Shown: positions 27,515 through 37,724 of the stretch, one piece after another
Numbering within the stretch: position 1 is the first letter of the stretch
How the letters are laid out: each line of letters opens with the position of its first letter
Origin: Paralcaligenes sp. KSB-10
Lineage (GTDB): Bacteria > Pseudomonadota > Gammaproteobacteria > Burkholderiales > Burkholderiaceae_B
NCBI RefSeq assembly: GCF_021266465.1
Contig: NZ_CP089848.1
Location: 1,364,001-1,428,000 of the forward strand
Reading direction: 5' to 3'
DNA: 64,000 nucleotides
The notes under the pieces: generated by a model
What the model saw: only the letters and a program-made list of their open reading frames with translations
Database searches by the model: none
Told to the model about the DNA's origin: nothing
Translations under genes and position numbers: made by a program

Positions 27515-28213
27515 TCACGCTTTGCTGACGGTACGTTGTTCGATACGTTTCTCGGGATGGGCATTGACCACAATCCGGTGTACGTAGATTCCCGGCAAGT
27601 GCACGGCATCGGGGTCGAAGGTTCCCGTGTCGACCAGTTTTTCGACTTCGACGATGGTGATTTTGCCGGCCATGGCCACATTGGGGTTGAAGTTGCGCGC
27701 CGTCTTGCGGAAAACCAGGTTGCCGCTGCGATCGGCCATATAGGCCTTGACCAGCGACACATCGGGCGCGAGCGAACGTTCCATGACATATTTGACACCA
27801 TCGAATTCGCGAATTTCCTTGCCATCGGCAACCACCGTGCCGACACCCGTTTTAGTGAAAAACGCGGGAATCCCGGCGCCGCCGGCACGCAGCTTTTCAG
27901 CCAGAGTGCCTTGCGGCGTGAATTCGAGCTCGAGTTCGCCCGCCAGGAACTGGCGCTCGAACTCCTTGTTTTCGCCCACGTAGGACGCGATCATTTTCTT
28001 GACCTGGCGAGTATTGAGCAACTGGCCCAAACCGAAACCGTCGACCCCGGCGTTATTGCTGATGCAGGTCAGGTTTTGCACGCCTGAATCGCGCAAGGCA
28101 GCGATCAATGCTTCGGGAATGCCGCAAAGCCCGAAGCCTCCTACGGCAATGGTCTGATCGTTGGCAACGACGCCTTTAAGTGCTTCTGCGGCACTTGCAT
28201 AGACTTTATCCAT
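27515..28213 (-). CDS. scoA: 3-oxoacid CoA-transferase subunit A
   Basis: Alpha subunit (232 aa) of the CoA-transferase, partner of the product of 26850-27503. The glycine-rich CoA-binding signature QTIAVGGFGLCGIPEALI lies near residue 20-37 and CISNNAGVDGFGLGQLL follows; both are typical of SCOT-type subunits. The thioesterase gene lies 64 bp upstream on the same strand. Confidence 0.93.
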   Translation of the reverse strand: MDKVYASAAEALKGVVANDQTIAVGGFGLCGIPEALIAALRDSGVQNLTCISNNAGVDGFGLGQLLNTRQVKKMIASYVGENKEFERQFLAGELELEFTPQGTLAEKLRAGGAGIPAFFTKTGVGTVVADGKEIREFDGVKYVMERSLAPDVSLVKAYMADRSGNLVFRKTARNFNPNVAMAGKITIVEVEKLVDTGTFDPDAVHLPGIYVHRIVVNAHPEKRIEQRTVSKA

Positions 28214-28277
28214 TACTCCATCCTTCTGATTAAAAATAAAAAGAATTCACTTGAAACAGCATCGACTAAATTCCGGT

Positions 28278-28718
28278 TCATGCCACAAAGCATGGTGCAA
28301 ACCCCGCCAGCTCGTCGGGCGTCCAGGCCAGGGACTTGCCCGTGGCCGAGTCGGTTCCGACCATGACATTCCTGCCTTTGGCATACACCACCCCGGGGTC
28401 TTCCCGGCATTCGACCAGCACTTCGAATTCCATGCTCGAACGCCCCAGGCGGGTGAGGACCAGGCTGATCACCACGGTGGCGGGGTAAAGCAGGGGCTTG
28501 AGAAAATCGAAGGAAGCGTGCGCCAGCACGCCCACTCGAGCCGACGGCAGGACGATTCCAGCGGCGGCAAACAGATGAATACGCGCCTCTTCGGCATAGC
28601 GAAAATAAAGCGTATTGTTGACATGGTTCAAGGCATCGAGATCACCCCAGCGCAAGGGCATGACACAAGAAAAGACGCCGCCAATACGCGGCAGTCCCGA
28701 TTGATCCGCAACCTGCAT
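28278..28718 (-). CDS. 4HBT/YbgC-type acyl-CoA thioesterase
   Basis: 146-residue hotdog-fold protein. The signature MPLRWGDLDALNHVNNTLYF contains the catalytic Asp and the HVNN helix start of YbgC/4-hydroxybenzoyl-CoA thioesterases; the rest (RLGRSSMEFEVLVEC) fits the beta-sheet. It probably hydrolyses short acyl-CoA or acyl-ACP in the cytoplasm. Its position ahead of scoAB suggests control of an acyl-CoA pool, but no substrate can be given. CGGAG in front of ATG 28718 supports the start. Confidence 0.88.
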   Translation of the reverse strand: MQVADQSGLPRIGGVFSCVMPLRWGDLDALNHVNNTLYFRYAEEARIHLFAAAGIVLPSARVGVLAHASFDFLKPLLYPATVVISLVLTRLGRSSMEFEVLVECREDPGVVYAKGRNVMVGTDSATGKSLAWTPDELAGFAPCFVA

Positions 28719-28790
28719 GTGCTCCGTGCCTCCTGCTTGGTTTTATTCGATGTCGAGCACCAAGTATAACGGTAACAAATAGGATCGGCG

Positions 28791-28806
28791 CGCCGCCGCG
28801 GCGGCG
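28791..28806. other. 16-bp perfect GC palindrome in a divergent intergenic region
   Basis: CGCCGCCGCGGCGGCG lies between the thioesterase (minus) and ETF-QO (plus) genes. There is no T-run, so it is not a normal terminator. Its role is unknown; it could be chance in GC-rich DNA. Confidence 0.4.
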
Positions 28807-28935
28807 GGTTACACAATCGCCCCACCACATATTGTCAGGCCGGCCGCAGACTGCAATACAATCCGGATTAATAAATCCAGAGCCATCCACGGCGAATCGC
28901 TTCAACACAAATACATTACAGGGAGAACTTTATAA

Positions 28936-30582
28936 ATGGCTGAGCGCGAATCGATGGAATACGATGTAGTCGTTGTCGGCGGAGGGCCGGGAGGCCTGGC
29001 TACGGCAATTCGCCTGAAACAACTGGCCGCCGAGCGTAACCAGGAAGTCAGTGTCTGTGTCCTGGAAAAAGGCGCCGAGTTGGGCGCTCATATTCTATCG
29101 GGCGCCGTCATGGATCCGCAGGCGCTTACCGAGCTGATTCCCGACTGGAAAGAAAAAGGCGCTCCGCTTGAAACTCCGGTCACCGAAGACAAATTCCTTT
29201 TCCTGACGAAAAAAAGCGCGCGCGCCACGCCAAACTGGCTACTGCCCCAATGCTTCCAAAACCACGGCAACTACATAGTGCGCCTGGGCGACTTCGTACG
29301 CTGGCTGGGTGAACAGGCCGAGGCCCTGGGTGTGGAAATATTTCCCGGCTTCGCCGCCGGTGAAATCCTGTATACCGATTCAGGAGCCGTCAAAGGCGTA
29401 GCCACCGGCGACATGGGGGTTGCGCGCGACGGCTCGCATACATCCCATTACCAGCCTGGCATGGAACTACTGGCCCGCTACACCATCTTTGCCGAAGGCT
29501 CGCGCGGCCAATTGGGGCGCCAACTGATCGAACGCTACAAACTGGACGCCGGCCGCGACCCGCAAAGCTACGCCATCGGCATCAAGGAATTGTGGGAGGT
29601 CGACCCGGCTCAATCGCAACCCGGCCTGGTCATGCACACTTCCGGCTGGCCTCTCGACGCCGATACCTATGGCGGCTCGTTCCTGTACCACCTGAACCAC
29701 AACCTGGTCGCGGTCGGGCTGGTGGTGGGCCTGGACTACGCCAACCCCTGGCTCTCTCCCTTTGAAGAATTCCAGCGCTATAAAACACATCCGGCCATAC
29801 GCCCCATCTTCGAGGGCGGCAAGCGCATCGCCTACGGGGCTCGCGCCTTGACGGCCGGCGGCCTGTTGTCGCTGCCCAAACTCTGTTTCCCGGGCGGGGC
29901 CATAGTCGGTTGCGAGGCGGGGTTCCTGAATGCCTCGCGCATCAAGGGTAGCCACTCGGCCATCAAAACCGGCGCGCTGGCCGCCGAAGCGGCTTTCGAC
30001 GCACTGCAGGCCGATCGCCGCCACGACGAACTGCTTGCCTACCCGGCCGCCTTCGAGAAATCCTGGCTGTATGCCGAGCTGAACAAATCGCGCAATTTCA
30101 AGCAATGGTTCAAGAAGGGCCGCACCATGGGTACGCTCATGACCGGCATCGAACAGTGGCTGTTCAAAGGGAAAATGCCCTGGACGCTGCACCACAGCAA
30201 GCCCGACCACGCCAGCCTGCAGCCTGCGGCCGAATGCGCGCGCATCGATTATCCCAAGCCCGACGGCAAGCTCACCTTCGATCGCCTCAGTTCGGTATTC
30301 ATTTCGAATACCAACCACGACGAAAACGAACCCGTGCACCTGACGCTGAAAGACGCTTCGATTCCCGTCTCGGTCAATCTGGCCAAGTACGGCGGCCCGG
30401 AAACGCGCTATTGTCCGGCCGGAGTCTATGAGTTCGTCAAAACCGATACCGGCGACGACCGGCTGCAAATCAACGCACAGAACTGCGTGCATTGCAAAAC
30501 CTGCGATATCAAAGATCCCACCCAGAACATCGTCTGGGTGGCGCCACAAGGCGGCGAAGGCCCTGTCTACAGCGGCATGTAG
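28936..30582 (+). CDS. Electron transfer flavoprotein-ubiquinone oxidoreductase
   Basis: Passes electrons from acyl-CoA dehydrogenases, via ETF, to ubiquinone at the inner membrane (548 aa). The FAD motif VVVVGGGPGGLATAIRL opens the protein, and the C-terminus has the 4Fe-4S ligands: Cys in YCPAGVYEF and three in NCVHCKTCDIKDP. The family ending VAPQGGEGPVYSGM is intact. It has its own upstream region (28719-28935). It complements the beta-oxidation and branched-chain degradation enzymes encoded around it. Confidence 0.97.
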   Translation: MAERESMEYDVVVVGGGPGGLATAIRLKQLAAERNQEVSVCVLEKGAELGAHILSGAVMDPQALTELIPDWKEKGAPLETPVTEDKFLFLTKKSARATPNWLLPQCFQNHGNYIVRLGDFVRWLGEQAEALGVEIFPGFAAGEILYTDSGAVKGVATGDMGVARDGSHTSHYQPGMELLARYTIFAEGSRGQLGRQLIERYKLDAGRDPQSYAIGIKELWEVDPAQSQPGLVMHTSGWPLDADTYGGSFLYHLNHNLVAVGLVVGLDYANPWLSPFEEFQRYKTHPAIRPIFEGGKRIAYGARALTAGGLLSLPKLCFPGGAIVGCEAGFLNASRIKGSHSAIKTGALAAEAAFDALQADRRHDELLAYPAAFEKSWLYAELNKSRNFKQWFKKGRTMGTLMTGIEQWLFKGKMPWTLHHSKPDHASLQPAAECARIDYPKPDGKLTFDRLSSVFISNTNHDENEPVHLTLKDASIPVSVNLAKYGGPETRYCPAGVYEFVKTDTGDDRLQINAQNCVHCKTCDIKDPTQNIVWVAPQGGEGPVYSGM

Positions 30583-30632
30583 GCGACTTCAGCAGCGCTG
30601 CCCCTCCGCACAAAGGGGCATAAGGCCCACCC

Positions 30633-31517
30633 TTACGTCTGTCTGCGCGCCGGTGCGATGGTTACGACGACCAGGCCGGCAAGCATGAAGGCAACGCCGA
30701 CAAGCTCAAGAGGCGTGGGCCGCTCGCTCAGCAAGAGCCAGGCAAGAAGGATCGTCAATACCGGTACGCCCAGGCTGGACATGCCGGCGATGGTGGCGCT
30801 TACCCGGCGCACCACCATCATCCACATGACCCAGCCCAGCGCCGAAGCCATGACGCCCATGTAAAGCACCCCCAGCACCAGATGCGTCCCCCATTGAATA
30901 TTCATCTGGGGCACTGCCATGGACAGCGGCAAGGTAAACAAGGCGCCCAGGAGCATCTGCCAGGTCGTTACGTTCAGGACATTGACCGAATGGCGCTGGA
31001 ACAGCATTTTGGCCAGCACCACGCCCAGCCCCCAGCTCGCCCCACCGGCCAAAGCCAGCAAAGAACTGAGCACGCCGCCCAAACCCTCCCAGGGCGCAAT
31101 CACGGCCAGCAGGCCCAATGCCGCCAGCGCAAAGCCCAGCGCATGACGGCTCGTGGGCCGGTCACCCAGCAACAGCCACGCGAATATCAACACCCAGAAC
31201 GGCATGGTATAGGACAGCATCACCACATGCCCCGCCCCCCCGGCCACCAACGCGAACTGCGCCAGGCACTGGAAAGCGGTTGTCTGAAACAAGGCGATTC
31301 CGATGGTCAGCCAGAACGGCGGGAAGCGCAGCGATTGCCGCGATCCCAGCAGTATGACGAACAAGGCCAGGAATCCAGTCGCGTAGCGCAGGGCCACCAG
31401 ATCGAACGGACCAATATAGTGCGACAGATCTTTCATGACGATCCAGCTGAAACCCCACAAAAGCACCGTCAGCGCCATCAACAGGAAAGCACCGCGATCC
31501 GGCTGGTTCGTTTTCAA
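30633..31517 (-). CDS. EamA/DMT-superfamily transporter
   Basis: 294-residue, ten-helix exporter-type protein built of two EamA repeats (about 15-140 and 155-285). Examples are MALTVLLWGFSWIVMKDL and LLALAGGASWGLGVVLAKML. I chose the TTG at 31517 because GGAG lies 7 nt upstream and the length then fits the family; the frame is open further up but the extra 45 residues are Arg/Gly-rich and implausible. Substrate unknown; relatives export amino acids or metabolites. It converges with the ETF-QO gene 50 bp away. Confidence 0.85.
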   Translation of the reverse strand: MKTNQPDRGAFLLMALTVLLWGFSWIVMKDLSHYIGPFDLVALRYATGFLALFVILLGSRQSLRFPPFWLTIGIALFQTTAFQCLAQFALVAGGAGHVVMLSYTMPFWVLIFAWLLLGDRPTSRHALGFALAALGLLAVIAPWEGLGGVLSSLLALAGGASWGLGVVLAKMLFQRHSVNVLNVTTWQMLLGALFTLPLSMAVPQMNIQWGTHLVLGVLYMGVMASALGWVMWMMVVRRVSATIAGMSSLGVPVLTILLAWLLLSERPTPLELVGVAFMLAGLVVVTIAPARRQT

Positions 31518-31660
31518 GAAAAGGCTCCACAAAAGAAATGGCACCCGCCCGGGGTGCCGCTGCAACCCGGGAAAACGGGCTGGCACACAGTAATTTACAC
31601 CGCCGCCGCGATTCCCGTCGCCATGACGACACCTGGCGCCATGGCGATTCATTGTCCCCG

Positions 31661-33640
31661 CTACACCGACTGCGACAACTGATCGAGGATTTGCGGGTTT
31701 TCAAGAGTCGATACATCCTGCGTCACTTTTTCGCCCTTGGCCACCACGCGCAGCAAGCGGCGCATGATTTTACCGGAACGGGTTTTGGGCAGGTTCTCGC
31801 CGAATCGAATGTCTTTCGGCTTGGCGATGGGTCCGATTTCCTTGGCCACCCAGTCGCGCAACTGCTTGGCAATAGCCACCGCTTCGGCACCTTCGGGCAA
31901 GGAGCGCTTCAGTACCACAAACGCCACCACGGCTTCGCCGGTAGTGGCGTCCGGACGCCCAACCACCGCGGCTTCGGCCACCAGCTCGTGCGACACCAGC
32001 GCCGACTCGACTTCCATCGTGCCCAGACGATGACCCGAGACGTTCAGGACATCGTCGATACGGCCCATGATCCAGAAATAGCCGTCGCTGTCGCACTGCG
32101 CGCCATCGCCGGCCAGGTAATAGCCTTTCAGTTCGGGAGGGAAATAGCTCTTTTTGAAACGTTCCGGATCACCCCATATGGTGCGCACCATGGCGGGCCA
32201 GGGCCGTTTCATGACCAGGAACCCGCCCTTGCCACGTTCGACCTCTTCGCCGACTTCGTCGACGACTGCGGCGGCGATGCCCGGCAGGGGCAAGGTGCAC
32301 GACCCCGGCTTGAGCGGCGTGACGCCGGGCAAGGGGGTAATCATGTGGGCACCCGTCTCGGTTTGCCACCAGGTATCCAGCACGGGGCAGCGCTCGCGGC
32401 CCACATTGGTGTAGTACCACATCCAGGCCTCGGGATTGATGGGTTCGCCCACCGAACCTATGATGCGCAGACTGTCCAGATTGTATTGACGCGGATGATA
32501 CTCAGGCGCGGCCTCGGCTGCCTTGGTCAGGGAACGGATGGCCGTGGGCGCGGTGTAGAACACGCTGACCTTGTGGCGCTGGATCATGTCCCAGAAACGG
32601 CCCACGTTCGGATAGGTAGGAATCCCTTCGAACATCACTTGGGTCAGGCCCGCCGCCAGCGGCCCGTATGCGATATAGGTATGGCCCGTGACCCAGCCCA
32701 CATCGGCCGTGCACCAATACACATCGGTATCCTTGGCATCGAAGGTCCACTTCATGGTCAACAGGGACCACAACAGGAATCCCGCCGTGGCATGCTGCAC
32801 GCCTTTGGGTTTGCCGGTGGAGCCGGAGGTGTAAAGAATGAACAGCGGATGCTCGCCGCTCAGGGAAACCGGCTCGCAGGTGCTGGCCTGCTTGGCCGAA
32901 ACATCGTGCATCCACAGGTCGCGGCCCGCCTGCCAGGCGATTGAGCCACCAGTGCGCTTGTACACAATGACCTTGCCGACCGCCTCGCACCCGCCCATGG
33001 TCAGGGCCTCGTCGACGGCGGGCTTGAGCGGAATCTTTTTACCGCCGCGCACCTGCTCGTCGGCCGTGATGACCAGCGCCGCACCCACATCGACAATCCG
33101 TTCGTGCAGGCTTTTCGAGGAGAACCCGCCGAACACCACTGAATGAATAATGCCCAGCCGTGCGCAGGCCTGCATGGCCACGACGGCCTCGACGGCCATG
33201 GGCATGTAGATAATCGCCCGATCGCCCGCCTTGTATCCGAGGGCCTTGATACCATTGGCAAACTGGCAGACCCGGGCATGCAGCTGCTGATAGCTGACCT
33301 GCTCAACCCGGCCATCGTCGGCTTCGAAAATAATCGCTGTTTTTTGGGCCGTGGGGGTGTTCAGATGCCGATCGAGGCAATTGGCCGACACATTCAGCTT
33401 GCCATCGCCGAACCAGCGATAAAACGGCGCATTCGATTCATCGAGCACCTCGGTGAAAGGCGTGTCCCAAACCAGATTTTCGCGCGCCAGGCGCCCCCAG
33501 AAATCCCGGGGAGAACGTTCGGCTTCGTCGCACAACGCCTGGTAAGCGTCCATGCCGGAAATATTGGCTTCTTTGACCAGGTTGGCGAATGGCGGAAAGA
33601 CGCGATTTTCCACTAAAACCGATTCGATCTCTGCAGACAT
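31661..33640 (-). CDS. acs: Acetyl-CoA synthetase
   Basis: Activates acetate to acetyl-CoA with ATP (659 aa, full length). ANL motifs: [36 protein letters not shown], the hinge [20 protein letters not shown] and the C-terminal [14 protein letters not shown] with the lysine that protein acetyltransferases modify in Acs. The N-terminal [18 protein letters not shown] is the ACS-type acetate/propionate clade signature. It is separated by about 126 bp from the transporter end upstream, so it is probably a separate unit. Confidence 0.97.
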   Translation of the reverse strand: MSAEIESVLVENRVFPPFANLVKEANISGMDAYQALCDEAERSPRDFWGRLARENLVWDTPFTEVLDESNAPFYRWFGDGKLNVSANCLDRHLNTPTAQKTAIIFEADDGRVEQVSYQQLHARVCQFANGIKALGYKAGDRAIIYMPMAVEAVVAMQACARLGIIHSVVFGGFSSKSLHERIVDVGAALVITADEQVRGGKKIPLKPAVDEALTMGGCEAVGKVIVYKRTGGSIAWQAGRDLWMHDVSAKQASTCEPVSLSGEHPLFILYTSGSTGKPKGVQHATAGFLLWSLLTMKWTFDAKDTDVYWCTADVGWVTGHTYIAYGPLAAGLTQVMFEGIPTYPNVGRFWDMIQRHKVSVFYTAPTAIRSLTKAAEAAPEYHPRQYNLDSLRIIGSVGEPINPEAWMWYYTNVGRERCPVLDTWWQTETGAHMITPLPGVTPLKPGSCTLPLPGIAAAVVDEVGEEVERGKGGFLVMKRPWPAMVRTIWGDPERFKKSYFPPELKGYYLAGDGAQCDSDGYFWIMGRIDDVLNVSGHRLGTMEVESALVSHELVAEAAVVGRPDATTGEAVVAFVVLKRSLPEGAEAVAIAKQLRDWVAKEIGPIAKPKDIRFGENLPKTRSGKIMRRLLRVVAKGEKVTQDVSTLENPQILDQLSQSV

Positions 33641-33766
33641 GACATAGGCTCCTTATATATTTTGATGAACAGATGTTATTCAGACTTTGCTTGCTAACCG
33701 TAACCAATCAGGCTTACTAAGGGCTGACAAAACCGATAAAACGGCAAATCTCCTTGGCCTGGGCGT

Positions 33767-35110
33767 TCAGGACATAGTATCGCGCTGCCGCAGGCCACGC
33801 GCAAAATCCACACGTGCCAGCGCCACCAGGCCGGCCACGAAAAACACGCCGGTAAACAGCAGGGCCATGCGATGATTGCCCCCGGTCACCCAGGTAACCA
33901 GGCCATAGCACAAGGGCCCGATCACGGCCGCCAATTGCAGGGCGAACGTCCAGAGCGAATAGAATTCGGCCAGGCGCTGCTGGGGGGCCAGAGCGCCCAC
34001 CATGGCCCGTCCCGCGCTTTGGCTGGTACCCATGCACAAGCCGGCCAGTACCGCCGCAATCCAGAATACCCACACCTGCACCGCCACGTAGGCCACCGCG
34101 ATCATCAGGATCCAGCCGCACAGGGTAATGGCCAGTGCCCGTTTGTGGCCAATGCGGTCCTGCACATGTCCAAACGAAAAAGCGCCGGCCGCCGCGCCGA
34201 TATTGACGGTGAACACCAGCATCATGGTCTGGGCCATGGTAAAGCCCATGGCTTCGGTGGCATACACCGCCGACAAGGTAATGACCACGGCGATGCCGGC
34301 CTGATAGCAGGCACCGCAAAACAGCAGGCGACGGAAATCGGGGAAATTTTTACCTGTTTCGCGCCAGGCCGCCAGGAGCCGGCCAAACAGCCCCTCGGCC
34401 GGTTTGTGAGTGGCCGCCGAGCGCTCGCGCAAGAGCATGAAAGACGGTATCGCCGCCAAAGCGAAAATAAGCGCCGTCAGCACCATGACTTGCGGTACAT
34501 ACTGGCTGGCGCCCTCGCCCCGGCCTGCGGCCCAGGATACCAGCGCCAGTGCCAGGCCCAGGCTCAGCATGCCGCCGCAATAGCCGAAGCTCCATCCCCA
34601 GCCCGAAACACGGCCCAGCGCTTCCGGCCTGGCGATTTCCGGCAAAAAGGCGGCAATGATCGATTCGCCCACGCAATAACAATAATTCGATAGCGCCAGT
34701 ATGATCAGCCCCCAGGCAATGTCGCCCGGACCAATCAGCGCCAGCAGCAGGGTTCCGGCAACACAACCGACCGTGCTGGAAAACAGCAGGCGCCGCTTGG
34801 CCGCATTGGCATCGGCGCGAGCGCCCAGGGTCGGCATGGTCAGCATGACCATCAGGTAAGAAAACGACAGGGCGGCCGTGAATGCCAGCGTACCCCAGGT
34901 CTTCTGGGCGGCGACCACCCCAACGAAATACGCACTGAAAACCGTGGTGAGAACCACGGTTGTATACCCCGAATTGGCGAAATCGTACATGGCCCAGGCC
35001 CAGACCTCGCGCTTCGCAACCCCCGGATTCAGGGTATCGCGGAACCCTGCCGAACCAGTAGGGGAACCGGACGCGGCAGCATCCTGCCCTGAAGGAACAT
35101 TGCTCGTCAT
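33767..35110 (-). CDS. UMF1/Atg22-like MFS transporter
   Basis: 447-residue MFS protein with about 12 helices. VWAWAMYDFANSGYTTVVLT at the N-terminus is the signature of the UMF1 family (related to yeast Atg22 amino-acid effluxer). Later motifs such as GTSQSAGRAMVGALAPQQR agree. Its start overlaps the stop of the heme-binding-like gene by 4 bp (ATGA), so it belongs to the prpE operon. It may move a metabolite or amino acid linked to propionate metabolism; that is inference. Confidence 0.88.
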   Translation of the reverse strand: MTSNVPSGQDAAASGSPTGSAGFRDTLNPGVAKREVWAWAMYDFANSGYTTVVLTTVFSAYFVGVVAAQKTWGTLAFTAALSFSYLMVMLTMPTLGARADANAAKRRLLFSSTVGCVAGTLLLALIGPGDIAWGLIILALSNYCYCVGESIIAAFLPEIARPEALGRVSGWGWSFGYCGGMLSLGLALALVSWAAGRGEGASQYVPQVMVLTALIFALAAIPSFMLLRERSAATHKPAEGLFGRLLAAWRETGKNFPDFRRLLFCGACYQAGIAVVITLSAVYATEAMGFTMAQTMMLVFTVNIGAAAGAFSFGHVQDRIGHKRALAITLCGWILMIAVAYVAVQVWVFWIAAVLAGLCMGTSQSAGRAMVGALAPQQRLAEFYSLWTFALQLAAVIGPLCYGLVTWVTGGNHRMALLFTGVFFVAGLVALARVDFARGLRQRDTMS

Positions 35111-35514
35111 GGATTCAGGGCGGCTATCCCCGCGCGAGCAATATTCACGTCGTCGGAGGACTTCACCCCCGAAACGCCCACGGCGCCCACCACGTCTCCC
35201 TGCACCACAATCGGCACCCCGCCTTCGAGCATGCCCTCGAGGGTGGGCGCCGACAAAAACGAATAACGGCCCTGGTTGATGGTATCTTCATAGCCCTTGG
35301 ATTCGCGACGGCCCAAGGCCGCTGTGCGCGCCTTGGCCGGAGAAATATGGGCCGAAACAGGAGCCGCTCCGTCCAGACGCACCAAGCCCAGCAAGTGCCC
35401 CCCGTCATCCACAACCGAAATGGTCACGGCCCATTGATGCTCAATAGCATGTTGCTCGGCAGCGGCCAATATGGTTTTGACGTCGGAAGCACTCAATACA
35501 GGTTTGGTTTTCAT
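35107..35514 (-). CDS. GlcG/HbpS-family heme-binding-like protein
   Basis: 135-residue soluble protein of the HbpS/GlcG family: KPVLSASDVKTILAAAEQHA, then DGAAPVSAHISPAKARTAAL and EGGVPIVVQGDVVGAVGVSG. Members bind heme or corrinoids, or are found next to glycolate, diol and acyl-CoA genes without a known activity. There is no signal peptide. It overlaps prpE upstream (4 bp) and the UMF1 transporter downstream (4 bp), so all three are translationally coupled. Confidence 0.88.
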   Translation of the reverse strand: MKTKPVLSASDVKTILAAAEQHAIEHQWAVTISVVDDGGHLLGLVRLDGAAPVSAHISPAKARTAALGRRESKGYEDTINQGRYSFLSAPTLEGMLEGGVPIVVQGDVVGAVGVSGVKSSDDVNIARAGIAALNP

Positions 35515-37394
35515 AAAGAATCCTTGATTTGTTCCAGGGCAGTGGGATCTTCAATCGTGGTCAGGTCGCCCGGATCCCGCCCCTCGCATAATGCCACAAT
35601 CGCACGCCGCAAGACCTTGCCCGAACGGGTTTTCGGCAAGGCTCCCACAAAACGGATCCGGGCGGGTCGGGCCACCGCGCCGATACGCTCTTCGATGACG
35701 CGCTTGATATCGTTTTCCAAGTCGGCCACCGCCTGCTCGCTCAACGCAGCGGGATCCTTCAGGACGGCAAACCCCATGGCGACCTGACCTTTGACGGTGT
35801 CGGCCACCCCGACGACCGCCGATTCGGCAACGGCGGGATGGCTGTTCAGGGATTCCTCGATTTCGCGCGTGCCCAGCCTATGGCCGGCCACATTGATGAC
35901 ATCGTCGGTGCGCCCCAAAATAAACCAGTAGCCGTCCTGGTCGTAGAGCCCCCAATCGAAGGTCGAATACAGCATGCGATTCGGAAAGGACGAGAAATAA
36001 GTGCGGACGAAGCGTTCGTCGTCGCCCCAGATCGTGGACATGGCGCCCGGCGGCAAAGGCGGAGCAATCGCCACCACGCCTTTCTGATTCGGCCCCAGGT
36101 CTTCGCCGGTGCTTTCGCTGACCACGCGCACGTCATAGCCATAGACCGGAAACGAGGGGCTGCCGAACTTGGTCGGCACTTCCTCGACCCCCGGTTGGGC
36201 CGATAAAATAGGCCAGCCCGTTTCGGTTTGCCAGTAATTGTCGATGATGGGTTTGTCCAGGCCCTCGGAAATCCACGTGGCCGTCGGCTCGTCCAGCGGC
36301 TCGCCCGCCAGATAAACGGTTTTAAGACTCGACAAATCGTGTTTTTTCAACAGCGCCGGATCGTGCTTTTTGAGAACCCGGATGGCCGTGGGCGCCGAAA
36401 ACATGGCATTGGCCCGGTATTTTTCAACCATTTTCCACAGAATCGCGCCGTCGGGACGAGTCGGCAGGCCCTCGTACATAATGGTGGCCTGGCCATTGAG
36501 CAAAGGCCCGTACACAACATAAGAGTGCCCTACCGCCCAACCGATATCGCTGGTACACAGGTAGGTATCGCCGGGCTTGCCGCCAAAGACATAGTGCATC
36601 GAAGCCGCCATCGCCACCGCATACCCCCCGGTGTCGCGCTGCACGCCCTTGGGATTGCCCGTCGTACCCGAGGTATAGAGAATATAGCTGGGTTCGGATG
36701 ACTCCAGCCACTCGACCGGCGCCTGGACTCCATCGTGGCGGGCGCGCAGGCTTGCATAGTCGATATCCCGGCCCGCCACGGGCTCAAACCCGATCAGGCC
36801 GCGATCGACCAGCAAAACAGTCTCGGGAGGATAGCTTGCCGCGCCCATCGCTTTGTCCAGCAGGGGCTTATAGGCAATTGCCTTGCCTGCGCGCGAGCCG
36901 GCATCGGCCGACACCACCAGCTTGGGCCGGGCATCGTCGATGCGCTGCGCCAGGTTGTGCGAGGCGAAGCCGCCGAACACCACCGAATGAATCGCCCCGA
37001 TACGCGCGCAAGCCAGCATGATGAACGCCGCCTCGGGAATCATCGGCAGGTATACCAGCACGCGATCGCCCTTGCCTACCCCCAGGCTGCGCAGCATGGC
37101 GGCCACCGTGTTCACCTCGCGCGCCAGATCCGCCCAGGTGTATATCACCTCTTGATCGACTTCCGTCGACACCCAGATCAGCGCGGGCTTGTCGGCCTGC
37201 GTTGCCAGCCAGCGATCCACCGCGTTGTAGCAGAGATTGGTTCTGCCGCCCACAAACCAACGGGCAAAAGGAGGATTGGAATAATCCAGTACCTCGGTAA
37301 ATGGCGTTTCCCAATGGACACGCTGCGATTCTCGTCGCCAGAATTCCTCGCGCTGTTCTATCGACTGACGATGAAACTCGCGGATTTTCTGCAT
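35511..37394 (-). CDS. prpE: Propionyl-CoA synthetase
   Basis: Activates propionate to propionyl-CoA for the methylcitrate route (627 aa from ATG 37394, which has AGGAG 7 nt upstream). Motifs: ILYTSGTTGNPKGVQRDTGG, the PrpE-type DNYWQTETGWPI, the hinge GRTDDVINVAGHRLGTREIE and PKTRSGKVLRRAI. The N-terminal [20 protein letters not shown] is characteristic of the PrpE subgroup. No prpB, prpC or prpD genes are adjacent, so the methylcitrate genes must lie elsewhere. It heads an operon with the heme-binding-like and UMF1 genes. Confidence 0.94.
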   Translation of the reverse strand: MQKIREFHRQSIEQREEFWRRESQRVHWETPFTEVLDYSNPPFARWFVGGRTNLCYNAVDRWLATQADKPALIWVSTEVDQEVIYTWADLAREVNTVAAMLRSLGVGKGDRVLVYLPMIPEAAFIMLACARIGAIHSVVFGGFASHNLAQRIDDARPKLVVSADAGSRAGKAIAYKPLLDKAMGAASYPPETVLLVDRGLIGFEPVAGRDIDYASLRARHDGVQAPVEWLESSEPSYILYTSGTTGNPKGVQRDTGGYAVAMAASMHYVFGGKPGDTYLCTSDIGWAVGHSYVVYGPLLNGQATIMYEGLPTRPDGAILWKMVEKYRANAMFSAPTAIRVLKKHDPALLKKHDLSSLKTVYLAGEPLDEPTATWISEGLDKPIIDNYWQTETGWPILSAQPGVEEVPTKFGSPSFPVYGYDVRVVSESTGEDLGPNQKGVVAIAPPLPPGAMSTIWGDDERFVRTYFSSFPNRMLYSTFDWGLYDQDGYWFILGRTDDVINVAGHRLGTREIEESLNSHPAVAESAVVGVADTVKGQVAMGFAVLKDPAALSEQAVADLENDIKRVIEERIGAVARPARIRFVGALPKTRSGKVLRRAIVALCEGRDPGDLTTIEDPTALEQIKDSL

Positions 37395-37667
37395 TTTCTG
37401 TCTCCTGGTAGGCGGGTAGTTGTGATCGGCCGCGACTGTTCTTTGCATCCGCGGCAGACGAATTTATTTGTATCAATTTATTTCAAAAACAAGAGTTTCA
37501 ATCACCGATTTGTCTTTCGCCATAGGAGCGCTAGGCCCTATAGGGTAGATCTATACCGAATCTCTGTAAACGTTACAAGCGCTTTACGTGTTAAGCAAGA
37601 TTAGTTAAACTCGGCCTGCTTACACCAAAATTACTCGTCAAATTTGCGCCAAGTTCAGGGTTGAATG
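37395..37667. other. Divergent intergenic region between prpE and the NlpC/P60 gene
   Basis: With the promoter at 37668-37697 it forms a 330-bp AT-richer gap. The palindrome CCCTATAGGG (37536-37545), followed by TAGATCTATACC, lies about 140 bp upstream of prpE and shares the AGGGT half-site type seen at 2971-2998 and 3894-3903. Promoter boxes for prpE are not obvious. Confidence 0.45.
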
Positions 37668-37697
37668 TTTACATTTCGTTAATATTAACGTTATAAA
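37668..37697 (+). promoter_or_regulatory. Promoter with palindromic spacer, NlpC/P60 gene
   Basis: TTTACA (37668-37673), 18 bp, TATAAA (37692-37697). The spacer is filled by the perfect 14-bp palindrome CGTTAATATTAACG (37677-37690). The start codon is only about 30-40 bp downstream, giving a short leader. The palindrome may be an operator. Confidence 0.6.
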
Positions 37698-37724
37698 ACG
37701 CTGGGCGAAGCGCGGTCATCCGAA

